From contig CM060855.1 in the NCBI GenBank assembly GCA_030737835.1, positions 15,629,438 through 15,693,437 of the forward strand: a DNA stretch of 64,000 nt, written 5' to 3'. Positions 13,837 to 24,580 of this stretch are shown one piece after another. This DNA comes from Acorus gramineus. Lineage: Eukaryota; Streptophyta; Magnoliopsida; Acorales; Acoraceae. The notes beneath the pieces were generated by a model, which saw only the letters and a program-made list of their open reading frames with translations, did no database searches and was not told where the DNA came from. Position numbers and translations under genes: made by a program. Position 1 is the first letter of the stretch. The number at the start of each line of letters is the position of its first letter.

Positions 13837-15453
13837 TCAGCATGCCAACGGCGCCGACGACCGGTCGAATCCCCTGCCTCGGACAACTCCGCCTTTGCTC
13901 GCCAGTTGTTGCACCGCTCTCTTCTTCTTCATGTACCGATCCCGGCCCGCGGCGATCACCCTCTCCGCGTGCTCCAGCCCGCCGACATGGCCCGTGGGCC
14001 TGTCCCTCGTGGCGCCGCCGTTCACGAGTATCCGCACGATCCCCGCGTAGTGCAGCGACTCCGCCACGCGCAGCGGCGTGGCCCCCTTATTGGTCCGCGC
14101 CTCCACGTCCGCCCCCCGCTTCACGAGTAGCTCCACCGCCTCTGCCTGCCCGGCCTCCACGGCGCAATGCAGCGGCGCGTACCCCTCCCCGTCGCGCGCG
14201 CTCGCGTCCGCGCCCTTGTCGAGCAACGCCTTCACTACGTCCGCGCGCCCCTTGAACCCCGCGCGGTGCAGCGCGGTCCACCCGTGCTGGTCGCGCCCGT
14301 CCACGCACGCCCCCATCTCCACCAGCCTCTGCACCGCGCGCAGGTCCCCTTTGCGCGCGGCCGCGCACAACCGGTCCCCGAGCCGCAGCGCGTCGAATAG
14401 CCTTGCGTGTCCACCCTCAGCCGCTACGTCGTACGCCGTCTTCCCCGCCAGGCTTCGCACGTCCTTGTTTGCCCCCCTCGCCATCAGAAGCCTCACCATG
14501 TGCTCGTCCCCTGCCGCGGCCGCGACGTGCAAAGGCGTCTCCCCGTCCGCGCCACCGCGCACGTCAGGCGCGGCCCCGCTCGCGAGGAGGAGGCGCGCGC
14601 AGTCCCTCCGCCTCTCCTCCGCCGCGAGGTGCAGCGCGGTCCGCCCGTCCGAGGCGGGCTCGTTCGCGTCCGCGCCCTTCAGAAGCAGCAGGCGCATGAC
14701 CTCCAGGTGCCCCCCGCGCGAGGCGAGGTGGAGCGGGCCAAGCGCGGACGTCGCGGACCGCGCCGCGCGCGTGCGGTGAGCGAGGAGGAGCTCCACGATG
14801 AGCGCTTCGCCCGCGGCCGAGGCGGACTCGAGCGCCGTCCGCCCGGACGACCGGGCCGTCGACTCGACGTCCGGGTCGAACTCGAGCAGGAGCTGGACCA
14901 GGTCGGGCCGGGCCCGGTCGACCGCCAAGTGAAGCAACGATGACCCATCCGAGTCAGCCGAGTCGACGCACCGCCAAGCGGGGTCGCTCCGCTCGAGCAC
15001 CTCGCGCACGCTGTCCATTGAGCCATCGTGCACCAGACGAGTCAACACGGCCGAGCCAACGAAGAAGATTCGGATGCCACTGTCGCTGAAGACCTGTTTT
15101 TTCCTGTTAGTGAACCACTCACTCGGGACCGAGTCGGTCGAGGACCGGTCCCGAGTCGCGGCCGCGCCGGGCACGACCACGCTTTGTAAGATGAACAAGT
15201 CGTCCGAGTTGGGGTAGGACTCGGGGAGGGACTGGCCGAGGTATACGATTTCGATGGTCACGGTCGCGAGGGGGTGGATCACGCCTGAGTGTGGGTGGAT
15301 CGCGTACAGGGACTTGTGGACTGGGTAGAGGCGGAACGCAACGGGCATCGTGTACATGACGTTTCGGAGGGTGAGTTCACCAACGGAACGCTGGCCCGGT
15401 TCGACTCGGATGGCTACCTGGTTGGATGGCTCTAGACTTATGAGCCTGTCCAT
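13837..15453 (-). CDS. VPY: VAPYRIN-type protein (MSP domain plus ankyrin repeats)
   Basis: Single-exon gene of 538 aa. Residues 1-125 form a major-sperm-protein/VAP-like domain that begins MDRLISLEPSNQVAIRVEPG and has the conserved NVMYTMPVAFRLYP strand. A linker reads VPSEWFTNRKKQVF. About ten ankyrin repeats follow from about 170 to 500, with repeated GxTxLHxA and GADxxxR signatures. This domain order, length (family about 540 aa) and start are those of VAPYRIN, a cytoplasmic protein on small vesicle-like bodies needed for intracellular accommodation of arbuscular mycorrhizal fungi and, in legumes, rhizobia. The MSP domain is expected to bind membrane-trafficking partners such as exocyst and SNARE components. 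No frameshift or stop is seen. The ankyrin half is extremely GC-rich against AT-rich flanks, so several long shadow frames occur on both strands. A VAPYRIN-like paralogue rather than the strict orthologue is possible. Confidence 0.9.
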   Translation of the reverse strand: MDRLISLEPSNQVAIRVEPGQRSVGELTLRNVMYTMPVAFRLYPVHKSLYAIHPHSGVIHPLATVTIEIVYLGQSLPESYPNSDDLFILQSVVVPGAAATRDRSSTDSVPSEWFTNRKKQVFSDSGIRIFFVGSAVLTRLVHDGSMDSVREVLERSDPAWRCVDSADSDGSSLLHLAVDRARPDLVQLLLEFDPDVESTARSSGRTALESASAAGEALIVELLLAHRTRAARSATSALGPLHLASRGGHLEVMRLLLLKGADANEPASDGRTALHLAAEERRRDCARLLLASGAAPDVRGGADGETPLHVAAAAGDEHMVRLLMARGANKDVRSLAGKTAYDVAAEGGHARLFDALRLGDRLCAAARKGDLRAVQRLVEMGACVDGRDQHGWTALHRAGFKGRADVVKALLDKGADASARDGEGYAPLHCAVEAGQAEAVELLVKRGADVEARTNKGATPLRVAESLHYAGIVRILVNGGATRDRPTGHVGGLEHAERVIAAGRDRYMKKKRAVQQLASKGGVVRGRGFDRSSAPLAC

Positions 15454-16474
15454 GACTCACTTAAAGCACCCACTCCTTTTGTGGTTCAAAATTGGTTGCT
15501 CTAGTGAATTGAGTGACTATGGACTAACAAAGTTTTCTTGAACAACTTTTGATGATGGTTTTTTTGTTTGTTTGTTTGTTTTTTTTTTTTTTTTTTTGGG
15601 ATTGGGTGTCCAAAAACTTCATTGAAATAGGAGGGATTTTTGAGAAGGGAAGAGTGGGTTGTTTGAGGTGAATTAAAAGAGAGTGGGAAGGGATAGATTG
15701 GGCCGGCTCTAATGGGTATTTGCCACGTGGTGGTGTTAAAAACTAGGGAGACTTGTTCTTTCTGTTGTTAGAGCTAATTTAATCCTTAAAAATAATGTGA
15801 TTACTTTCTTGGTGTATAGTTTTAAATATTTTCTTAAAACACAAAAAAAATCGGATTATGGATAATTGATAATATAATTGAATGTGTCATCATCATGATT
15901 GATGTAAATTATATTAGTAATATTAAAAAAATATGAAAATTATTTACAAAATATTTTCATCAGTTTTGAAATTCTTTAAGACTTTATGTAACATCATTTG
16001 AAATCTTTGATTGACAATAACATTTTTTTTTTTTTTTAAAGTTTATGAACTAGTTGAGCAACTCTCGTTAAAAATTCATCGATATTCAAAATTCATGTGA
16101 GTTTTGCTTAATTTATTATTGGATTTTGAGGGTTAACCAGCTGGTTTGATCCAGTAATTATAAGCACTAATTATAATATGAAAAAACAATGTAGGTCATA
16201 TTCATCATTGTGTTGGCACAATTTTTTTTCCTTCTATTGTGAGCTGTTGGTCTTGTTATTTTTAATGATTTTTTCCATTGGAATCTATAGAGGATGTATG
16301 AGATGCTGTTGTATCTTATGGTGAAGCATAGTTGTTTATGTTTATTTTTGGTTATGCATTTTATTTTTACGAAGATCCCAAGAAGATCCCTCTGTAATAT
16401 TCTTTTTTAAATCAGGGATGTCCACTTTGCATTATTTTATGGTGATTTTAAGAAATCAACACACACACATACAC
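15454..16474. other. VAPYRIN upstream region, no gene seen
   Basis: This is the 5' flank of the minus-strand VAPYRIN gene. A T-rich run at about 15558-15598 (A-rich in gene orientation) sits about 110-145 bp before the start codon. Further out the sequence is AT-rich with homopolymer runs and no coding signal. Mycorrhiza-type promoter elements could not be assigned by eye. Confidence 0.4.
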
Positions 16475-17039
16475 ACAAAAGATGGTGTTTAGAAATGCTT
16501 TGAATGCTTTTCTATCTGCAGTAAAATATTATGTTTTATATATAAAAAAATCAGTTCTAAATGATAAACAAGATTTAAATATCTTAGAATCTGATTTTGA
16601 ACTTTGTATAGGTGAACACAACAAGACCCTTTAGAATTTCCTTCAGAATGTCAAAAAATTTAAATATCTTTTATTACAAAATTAGTTTTAAGCAATAAAA
16701 GGGACTTAAATGTTTTGAAATCTAATTTTGAATTTCATTCGTAAACAAGACCCTTCACCAGTTTTTCCAAATCAATTATGTTAGTTGGAAAATTTTAAAT
16801 TTTAATCCACACTAGCTTGCCTTTTTTTTTTTATTTATTTATCATGGATTTGCTCTTCACTCTCTGAAAAATATGCACAACATTTACGAGTAATTTTGTA
16901 TATCTAAGTTTTTTTGTCATCAGAAAATTCTAGACCTCCCTGAGATTATCTATAGCCTTTTATTCGTCAACGCGATTATGATTCAATTAGTAAACAAAGC
17001 TAGCCATAGCATCTTTAATTAATCAAATGGTTTCATACA

Positions 17040-18240
17040 CCACATAATAATATTATAAAACATCCCTTGTTTGTTGGTGGGGGAGTTGTGTGTGGATTTT
17101 TGAGTTCTTCTTATGACTTGCAAACACACACCAACATAAAATATCCCCAACAGTGATATATACCACTAAAATATTAAGGTACATAGACATAGGGCGCGTC
17201 TATCCCCACCAAACGTTTTTCTTACCCCACCAATCCAGGTCGACCGGACTTGGTCGCCATTTCAGGTTTTGGGCGACCGGACTTGGTCGCCATTTCAGGT
17301 TTTGAGCGACCGTAATTGGTCGCAATTTCAGGCTTTGGGCGACTGTAATTGGTCGAACAGGGTTCGGAACTATATCTACCTATTTTTTGTAAACAAATAA
17401 ATTTTTGGGTTTATCCATCATATTCTACATTTATTCTTTTATCCAAACAACAGCTAAGGGGCCGAAAAAAATGTAAGTAGGTATACTTTCAATTAATTCA
17501 AATTTTTGTAGAAAAATATCTTATTAGACAAATATATATCATTTTTAAGCTTCATTTGAATTCGTAGTTAAGAGGATTCTTCGTTTGAAAACAAAAAAAA
17601 CCTATCAGTTGATCCAAACACATTATATATTTGGCTTTTGAAAATTAGTCCGTCACTTATGTAAAAAAAAATTGTTCTTATATTCTATATTTAAGAATAA
17701 TAATTGATTCTCCTTACATTACAACTCAGACTTGGAGTAGTATGAAGGATTCAAGGAAGATATACGTCATGGGATTATGTTCCCAGAAAAAAAAATATAA
17801 ACTTTATTACAAATTCTGTTCGACCAAGTTCGGTCGCCCGAAACCTGAAATGACGACCAAGTCCGGTCGCCCAAAATCTGAAATGGCGATCAAGTCCGGT
17901 CGTCCAAAACCTGAAGTGGCGACCAAATCTGGTCGACCTGGCCGGATCGGTGGGAAAAGATAAAACACCGATTTTTTTTCCCGATTGGTGGGGTAAGAAA
18001 AACGCTTGGTGGGGATAGCCGTGCCCATAGACATAAGGTACATATATATTTCGTCATGTAGCCTGCCTTTCTTTTTGGCATACCTATGCATTTTTCCTTC
18101 TGCATGGTTTCCAAGTTCTTGTTACTTATTATATATAATTTGCTTCAAACAAAGCTCATTGGTTGCTTCACATAAAAAGTTACCATCATGTCATTTCTTC
18201 TCGGTCACCTTGGGACAATTAGGCCACAGATGCACATAAA
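17040..18240. repeat. Older internal duplication, copy 1 (copy 2 at 19255-19570)
   Basis: The block reading CTTGCAAACACACACCAACATAAAATAT...GTACATATAT...GTCATGTAGC...CTTCAAACAAAG recurs at 19255-19570 in the same unit, and both versions recur in unit 2 (about 45690-46040 and 46980-47260). The internal duplication is therefore older than the 23-kb segmental duplication. The copy here is expanded by the 835-bp element at 17192-18026. Confidence 0.75.
17192..18026. mobile_element. Non-autonomous MULE-like element with inverted subterminal arrays
   Basis: The element is bounded by the perfect 9-bp direct repeat atagacata (17183-17191 and 18027-18035), the usual Mutator-superfamily target duplication. 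The terminal inverted repeats are about 43 bp: 17192-17234 pairs with 17984-18026, with only a few mismatches. Inside each end lies a short array of a roughly 33-bp unit containing GGTCGCC and TTTCAGGTTTTGG, in opposite orientation at the two ends (17235-17360 and 17818-17940). The middle is AT-rich with no transposase. A small open frame over the right array reads a repeated SGRPKPE motif and is considered a by-product of the repeat. Unit 2 has the unfilled site near 45810-45830. Confidence 0.85.
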
Positions 18241-19697
18241 TATATCACATGTTAGGTTTATTGTACTGGGTCATTCATGGCTTCATGCAGTCCTAACTTT
18301 GTATAGGACATCTATAACAATTCTCCTATGCTATATGTATATAGATAAAATATAAAAAGACGCATTCAATTCATTCAAACATATATTTTATTTTTATGAA
18401 AATAAATCATTCATATCAAATAAGAATATAATTAAAAAATATTCAAAATCTATTGGGACAAAAAAAAACTACAAAATGACTAAGTGTAATATTTTCTGGC
18501 TAGTTTATATTCACATTTTTTTTGGGTGTGCCTTTTAATTTATGAAAATTATTTTGTATTATGGGTGCGACAAATACCTATTCATTGGTGCCATCTAACT
18601 GAAGAATAACTGCATGTGATCATTGATTAAAGGATGATGTTAGGGACAACTTTGAATGTAGTATCGCAAGCAGTTTCCATATCTTGATTTAATGAAGCAT
18701 CTAATTTCATGAAAATAATATATATATGTAATAAATTGTATATTCCCATTTATCTAGTGAAACATATTTACATCATTAATACAAGGGTTGTATTTTATAA
18801 AGTCTATATGTGATTAAATAAATGATAGAAGTTCTGTATTAGGTGACATAAATAGGCTTCTTTATAGGTGATTTTTAAGCAATCAATATTATTAGTTTTT
18901 TTTTCTTAACTAAGATTGTTTTTTAATTTTATTTATTTGAAGATCGATAGATTGATGTGTAGAAATAGGTTATTTTCTTATTTATAAAAAAAAAATTAGA
19001 CCATAGAAGGGAATTTATTTTGAATTTCTTACCTAAACAAGACCCTTCACAATTTTTCAAAGAAGCCATCATAAATTAAATTTTCCAAACATGTTTCCAA
19101 TTATCCGCATATTATAATATTTTCACTTTATCCTATGTTACATTATTAGCCTAAATAATTAAAATTGTGACCCCTACATTTCAAGCTTATTTTCCTATTC
19201 CATTATGATTCCATTTGTAAACAAAGCTAGTCATAAAAATTCTTTAATCAAATTGTCTACTCCTTTGTCTTGCAAACACACACCAACATAAAATATCACC
19301 AATAACTTGGCCAGCAACAGTGATATGCATATACCAATAAAATATGAAGGTACATATATTTGGTCATGTAGCTTTCATTTTCCTTTCATCATATGGATTT
19401 TTCCTTCTACATGATTTTAAGCTCTTGTTAAATAGTGTAAAAGGTCTTGTTTGTATTTGCTTCAAACAAAGAGCTCTCATTGGTTGGGTCACATAAAAAA
19501 TATCTATCATGACATTTCTTTTCTTGGTTCCCGCACAAATATGCCCCCAAATGTCCATTGATACTCCCCTAATGTGCCTCTATGTGAGATTGAGTCAATG
19601 GGAATAACTGGATCTTAGCAAGGACTGCTCAGAGGATTTGGTCTCTGGTTTTCTAATTATAGCTAAATTTGATGTGAATGTTTCTTTGGGTAATGGA

Positions 19698-20241
19698 GTT
19701 TGACTCTAAACCCAACCCCCCCCCCTGTGAAAAATAAACCCAGAATAAGGAAGAATACAAGAGAATAATAAAAAAAGTTGTTTGTTTTGACAGAATAAAT
19801 TCCGATAGTTATGCCTGGATAAGTTAGGATAAAGCCTGATAACTATTCTAAGGAAATGTTAGAATTGTTTATCAGGACTTATCTATGTCAATGGATAAAA
19901 ATACCCTTCTCTGTCATTTTAAAAAATTTATCTCACCTAACAGTCTCACACAGATTTAAAAAACTGTCACATCTATCAAATCAATCATACATTTCTCACA
20001 CTATTCCCAGGGGTATAGTTGTCATTTAAAAAGTCATAAACTCTTATTCATCCATTATCAACCATTTATCATCACTTTATCCAAGATGAACCAAACAACA
20101 AAAAAATCATTTTTACGTTTTCCAATGAGAATAACAGAAAATACAACCAAACAAAAAATTGCTTATTCAGTCTGAATTGTTATCTATTATAGTATAGCTA
20201 TCAAGAGCGAATAACTCAATATCACACCCCATACCGGGGGT
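19698..20241. mobile_element. Probable insertion of about 540 bp, MITE-like
   Basis: Unit 2 reads straight from TTTGACTCTTAAAAGAC, whereas unit 1 has about 540 bp between TTTGACTCT and AAAAGACCTA. The inserted DNA shares a stretch near its right part (AATAACAGAAAATACAACCA) with the Tourist-like element that follows. Terminal repeats are not clear: the left end is C-rich after CTAAACCC and the right end is CCATACCGGGGGT. The superfamily is unresolved. Confidence 0.5.
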
Positions 20242-20362
20242 AAAAGACCTAGTTTGGGAAACTCATCGAACCTTTGATTGTTAGTAGGTAGATGTATTCT
20301 GTTTTCACTGAGAGGTTTTGGATTCAAATTTTCTGTGCGAATACAATGCATTAAAACACTCA

Positions 20363-20809
20363 GGCCCTGTTTGGATAGGGGAATAAAGGGGGGAATAGGG
20401 GGGATAAATGGGAATAGGGGTAAAAAACTTGTTTGGGTGGGTGGTATAAAGGGGTATAGCTATGCAGAATTATGTGAGAATAAACTGGTATTTGTATTCC
20501 AAGTCTCCCCATGGAATAGTGTTATTTCTCCACTAGTTCTACCAAATAATATGTTATCACATCAAATCATCTATCATCACCTCTTATACATCAATTGGGC
20601 TCACATGTCAAATCAATTTTTTACATTTTATTCATATTTTATTCTTCATCAGTCAAATACTCCAACCTTTATTATTATTATTATGTTTCCCAACGGGAAT
20701 AACTAAAAACACAACCAAACAGAAAATCACTTATTCCATTGATAAAGTCAACAATTCTGGGAATAGGTATAAACCTCAGAATAACTTATGTCTCTATCTA
20801 AACAGGCCC
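20363..20809. mobile_element. Tourist-like (PIF/Harbinger) MITE
   Basis: The ends GGCCCTGTTTGGATAG and CTATCTAAACAGGCCC are inverted repeats typical of Tourist-type MITEs. The flanking trinucleotides are TCA and TTA, close to the TWA target duplication of the superfamily but not identical. The body is GGAATA-rich near the ends. The corresponding site in unit 2, near 47490-47510, lacks it. Confidence 0.65.
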
Positions 20810-20845
20810 TTAAGGATTATTGAGAATACAATGCATTTCAAAATA

Positions 20846-21110
20846 GAGATTTTTAGTTTTCAGTCACTGTAAACATACCTATTTAGTAATCGATCTCTCA
20901 CTTCTTCATATTTTGGTTTTAGTCCCCATATTTTCCTTTTTACTCCTTCTCACGGACTAAAAACAAAACCAAATAATTTAGGGATAGGTCCCTCCTAGGG
21001 ACTAAAAAAGAATATATCCTTTAAATTTGGGGACTAAAACCAAAATATGAAGAACTGAGAGATCGATCACTAAATCCTATGGTTTATGGGGACTTAAAAA
21101 TAAAAATCCC
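20846..21110. mobile_element. Palindromic MITE with 9-bp target duplication
   Basis: Flanked by the perfect 9-bp repeat ttcaaaata (20837-20845 and 21111-21119). The two halves fold back over nearly the whole 265 bp: GAGATTTTTAG... at the left pairs with ...CTTAAAAATAAAAATCCC at the right, and both arms contain GATCGATCTCTCA-like and TTTGGTTTTAGTCCCC-like blocks. It belongs to the same family as 25937-26393. Confidence 0.85.
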
Positions 21111-22525
21111 TTCAAAATAATATCACATGCTTTCACACCTATTTTATATCTGGCCTTTAAAAAGTGGGGCAGAGATACTCCCACCACCCAAATTATATGT
21201 TTCACCACCCTTTTAAACCCCCCACCTCCCATTTTGATTTTTACTACACCCACCTCCTAATAAATACCCACTTAATAGATCACCAACCCCACCACCTACC
21301 CTAAATGCACACAGCAACCTCTCTCTTCTTCTCCTTCTTTTCTTTGTTTTCTACTTTTCCTTCCAATCGTGGGTTTCTTCCCTAGGCACCGTGAGCCCTC
21401 TGTCAGGCCGCCGTGAACCCACCTTGAGCGCGCATCGTTGTTCTTGTTGTCCCCTACCACAGCCCTCCCGATCGTCACCTCATGACCTCTCAAAGTGAAA
21501 GAAACGGATATTTGATTTTTCATTTCTCCTTTATATGAATGGTATTGGTGATTCATCAGTTGTATTAATTGATTTTTGATTATTGTATAATTATTGAAAT
21601 TTTTGTTAGAAAGTTAAAATTTTGATAGGAAGTTAAGGTATTTAAAGAGAAATGTAAGGTTTAGGCTCAATTTTTTTTCTTTTTTCATTCAAAGATGTGA
21701 TTGTGATTGAATTTTAATTTATTTGGTTTAAACTGTATATTACTAAATATGTGATTTTTTGATATAAAGTTAGGGTTTTGATAGTATGTTAGGGTCTTTT
21801 TGGGAAAATATATGATTTAGGGTCAATTTATTTTTTATTTTTGGATTCAAAGATATGATTGTGATTGCATTTGTTTAGTTTAAACCCTATATTTTATCAT
21901 CATTGAACATGTTTAGATCGGATTTGTTAGTTATATATTCATAGGGATTTATGGCGTGGGTAATATGATTTTATAATGCCTTTAGTCATCGATCTGTCCT
22001 TTGTTTGTGTTAATGGATGCATACATGAATAATCTTTTGTGATGTTTTTTAGTATTATTTGTTAATTGTTACTGTGGGTTGATGTGATTCGTGTATTCTT
22101 TAAATGGTTAATTGAAATGATAATACGATTTCAAAGGAAATTCTTGTGTTAATGCACAGGTTAGGCTGAGTCTTCTTCTATTGGATTATCAGGTTGATCT
22201 ACTATGTAAATTTTTATTTGCTATAATTATATTAGTAGCCTAGAACTGCTTTGTTAATGTTCCAAATACCCATAGTGAGGGTTTGTTTATTTTATTTTTT
22301 TAATGATGAATCCATTAGAATGTCCATGGCTGTCTCTGTCTTGTAGTCTATTCTTTAACAAGTTTTTCTCATTAATGTTGGCCTTGACAATTAATTCAGG
22401 GGGGAGGGGGCTAGGGAAGAGTCAATATTGTGGGGGTGCCAATGAGTTGGATATTTGATAGATAATAGGCTTTATGTCTATTATTTTTATATTTTTATAT
22501 ATTATTTGAACCAATAGTTCGCAGG

Positions 22526-22834
22526 ATGCCTCTGAAGCCACGCGTTCTACATATTGCTTCAAATCGGAGATGCCAATCTAAAAGATTGACTAAAGATGTC
22601 CCTTCAACGTCAGTCATCCCATTCATTCAAGAAGTGACATCAAGTTCTCGAAATATTGAGGTCGAACCACAAGAGGAAGATGAGAGGGAAGAAGTAAAGG
22701 TAGAAGCATATTCAGATATTGATGAAGGTAGTATGAAGGGTCCTTTTCCTGGTGGTCTAGAAAATAATGAGCTTCTCATTGACTATCATTTTGTTTTTTC
22801 ATCGATTTTTTGGAATGAATGCTTATTTAAGTAA
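22526..22834 (+). pseudogene. Plant mobile domain (MAIN-like) protein fragment
   Basis: An open frame of 102 aa starts MPLKPRVL, has a basic N-part and an acidic stretch rich in E, and ends with GPFPGGLENNELLIDYHF followed by SSIFWNE. The FPGG-x-x-x-x-x-LL-x-x-Y pattern and the trailing W-x-E are the opening motif of the plant mobile domain found in MAIN/MAIN-like proteins and in many MULE elements. The rest of the domain does not follow in any frame, so this is a fragment. It was identified from remembered family motifs, not a search. Confidence 0.55.
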
Positions 22835-23099
22835 TAACAATGTTTCGATCAGTTGTATATTATATGATTTTTGTAGGATCACTTGTTGAAATTCAATAAC
22901 TTACTTTAAACAGTGTGGATGTTATTTGAATGGTGGTATTGATGGCTTTGAATGCAAGTATGACTTTGAAGGTTTACCCATGTTTATGAGGGAATCATGT
23001 CAAAAGACTTGTGAATAATTCAACTATTGTTGAATTTGTGATTTTTTTTTCTTATGTTTCATGAGGAAACCTGATTGATGAAGTCAAACATATTACTAT

Positions 23100-23820
23100 A
23101 ACTCATTCAAAACTCCCAATTTTTTTTTCTGTTCCCATCAACATAAAGGTGGTCTATGATATATAAATACATAGACACCCCATGTGTCTAACCCATTCCA
23201 GAACCAAATGGAGGACTTTTCTGTTCCCATCAACATGCGTATTGTTTAGGAAATTTAAAAACTTAGACATTGCATATGTCTAACCCATCCCAGAACATAT
23301 GCGTTGATTTTTCTGTTTTCATAGACAACAATAATGTCTAGGAAATTTAAAAACTTAGACACTACACATGTCTAATCCATCCTAGAACCTATGGGTTGAT
23401 TTTTCTGTTGCCATAGACAGAAGTATTGTCTATAATATTTAAAAACTTAGATATTTTATGTGTCTAACCCATTCCAGAGCCTATGGATTAATTTTTTTGT
23501 TTTCATAAACAGAAGTATTGTCTAAAATATGTAAGAACTTAGACATTGCATATGTCTAACCCATTCTAGAGCCTATTAATTATTTTTTTGTTTCCATAGA
23601 CACAAATAATGTCTAGAGTTTTTAAAAACTTAGACAAGGCATGTGTCTAACCCATTCCCGAACGTATGAATTGAATTTTCTATTTTCATAGACAAAATTA
23701 TCGTGTAGGGAATTTAAAAACTTAGACACTGCATATGTCTAACCCATTCTATAACCTTGATTGATTTTTCTATTTCCATAGATAGAAGTATTGTCTAGTA
23801 AATTTATAAACTTAGACAGA
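23100..23820. repeat. Tandem array, period about 91 bp, left block
   Basis: TGTCTAACCCATTCC-type motifs recur at about 23187, 23279, 23370, 23461, 23552, 23644 and 23736, a spacing of 91-92 bp. Each unit carries two short palindromes of the form AGACA...TGTCT, for example tagacattgcatatgtcta. The array resumes with the same spacing at 24376-24580 after a non-repeat interruption. Confidence 0.85.
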
Positions 23821-24375
23821 GTATAGCGATGCATTGGATTTCTACTTGCTCCCAGGGAGTTATGATTACAACCGTTGAAAGCGATAACAAAAGGATCGTT
23901 TTGAGTCAATAACATAATCCCCTATTGTTTCCAGTTAGGAAGCGAGGCGACCAACCGAACGAAGGTGCGAGCGTATGAGACATCTCTATTTTTCCCCTGG
24001 GGCTTCCTAACTTTCTCATCAAAGACTGCCTCACTCGAAAGCTCTTACTCTCGTTTCTCCCCATTTCTAAAAGTACATCAAAGTAGCATTCGAAGATCCA
24101 ACATTTCAGGTTCAGGATAGTTAGAAAAAAATTTCAAAGCCAAAAGTGAAGAAGAAGGTGACCGAAGGTGTGGAAACCAGTCTAAAGCTTCTCCGTAGAT
24201 TTAGGTCTTCCCCATCCCGATCCTGCACCCGTCACTTCTTGGAAGCACCGAGCACGGCTGGGTTCGTTATGAGTTTTTTTTCTTCATATTATTCCATTCC
24301 AACTCTTTCCCGATACCTCCCGAGGAAAATGAAAATCCCGTTCTCCGATCTTCGTCGCTCCTATGTTTCCACACC
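23821..24375. other. Non-repeat block interrupting the 91-bp array
   Basis: This block of about 550 bp is richer in G and C than its surroundings and breaks the tandem array cleanly: the array stops in the middle of an ...ACTTAGACAGAG unit and resumes at CACCTGTGTGTCTAACCC. An open frame at 24146-24406 is Ser/Arg-rich and unrecognised. The texture suggests captured host or organelle DNA, but I cannot identify the source. Confidence 0.45.
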
Positions 24376-24580
24376 TGTGTGTCTAACCCATTCCAAAATC
24401 TTTTGATTGATTTTTTTGTTCACCTAGACATGATTATTGTCTAGAACCTTTAACGACATAGACACACTCGATGTGTCTAACCCAAACCAGAACCTACGGT
24501 TTTCATACTGTTAACCTAGATATCTTGATTGTCTAGGTTATATAAATACATAGACAATACATATGTCTAACATGGGAAGA
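24376..24580. repeat. Tandem array, period about 91 bp, right block
   Basis: Three further units with TGTCTAACCCA-type motifs at about 24383, 24475 and 24567, and the same paired AGACA/TGTCT palindromes. It ends about 120 bp before the right terminal inverted repeat of the host element. Confidence 0.8.

Noticed and set aside
14078-14943. Long open frames on the plus strand and alternate minus frames across the VAPYRIN gene
   Set aside because: They overlap the ankyrin repeats in other frames and arise from the extreme GC content; none shows a known domain.
17742-17963. Small frame with repeated SGRPKPE motifs
   Set aside because: It is the translation of the inverted subterminal repeats of a transposable element; the reverse strand gives a similar artefact.
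20278-20706. 142-aa frame overlapping the Tourist-like MITE
   Set aside because: Its frame runs across the element border at 20363 and has no recognisable domain.
23100-24580. Regularly spaced repeats with internal palindromes, resembling a CRISPR-like layout
   Set aside because: Eukaryotic context inside a TIR transposon; the spacers are not unique but part of a 91-bp tandem unit.
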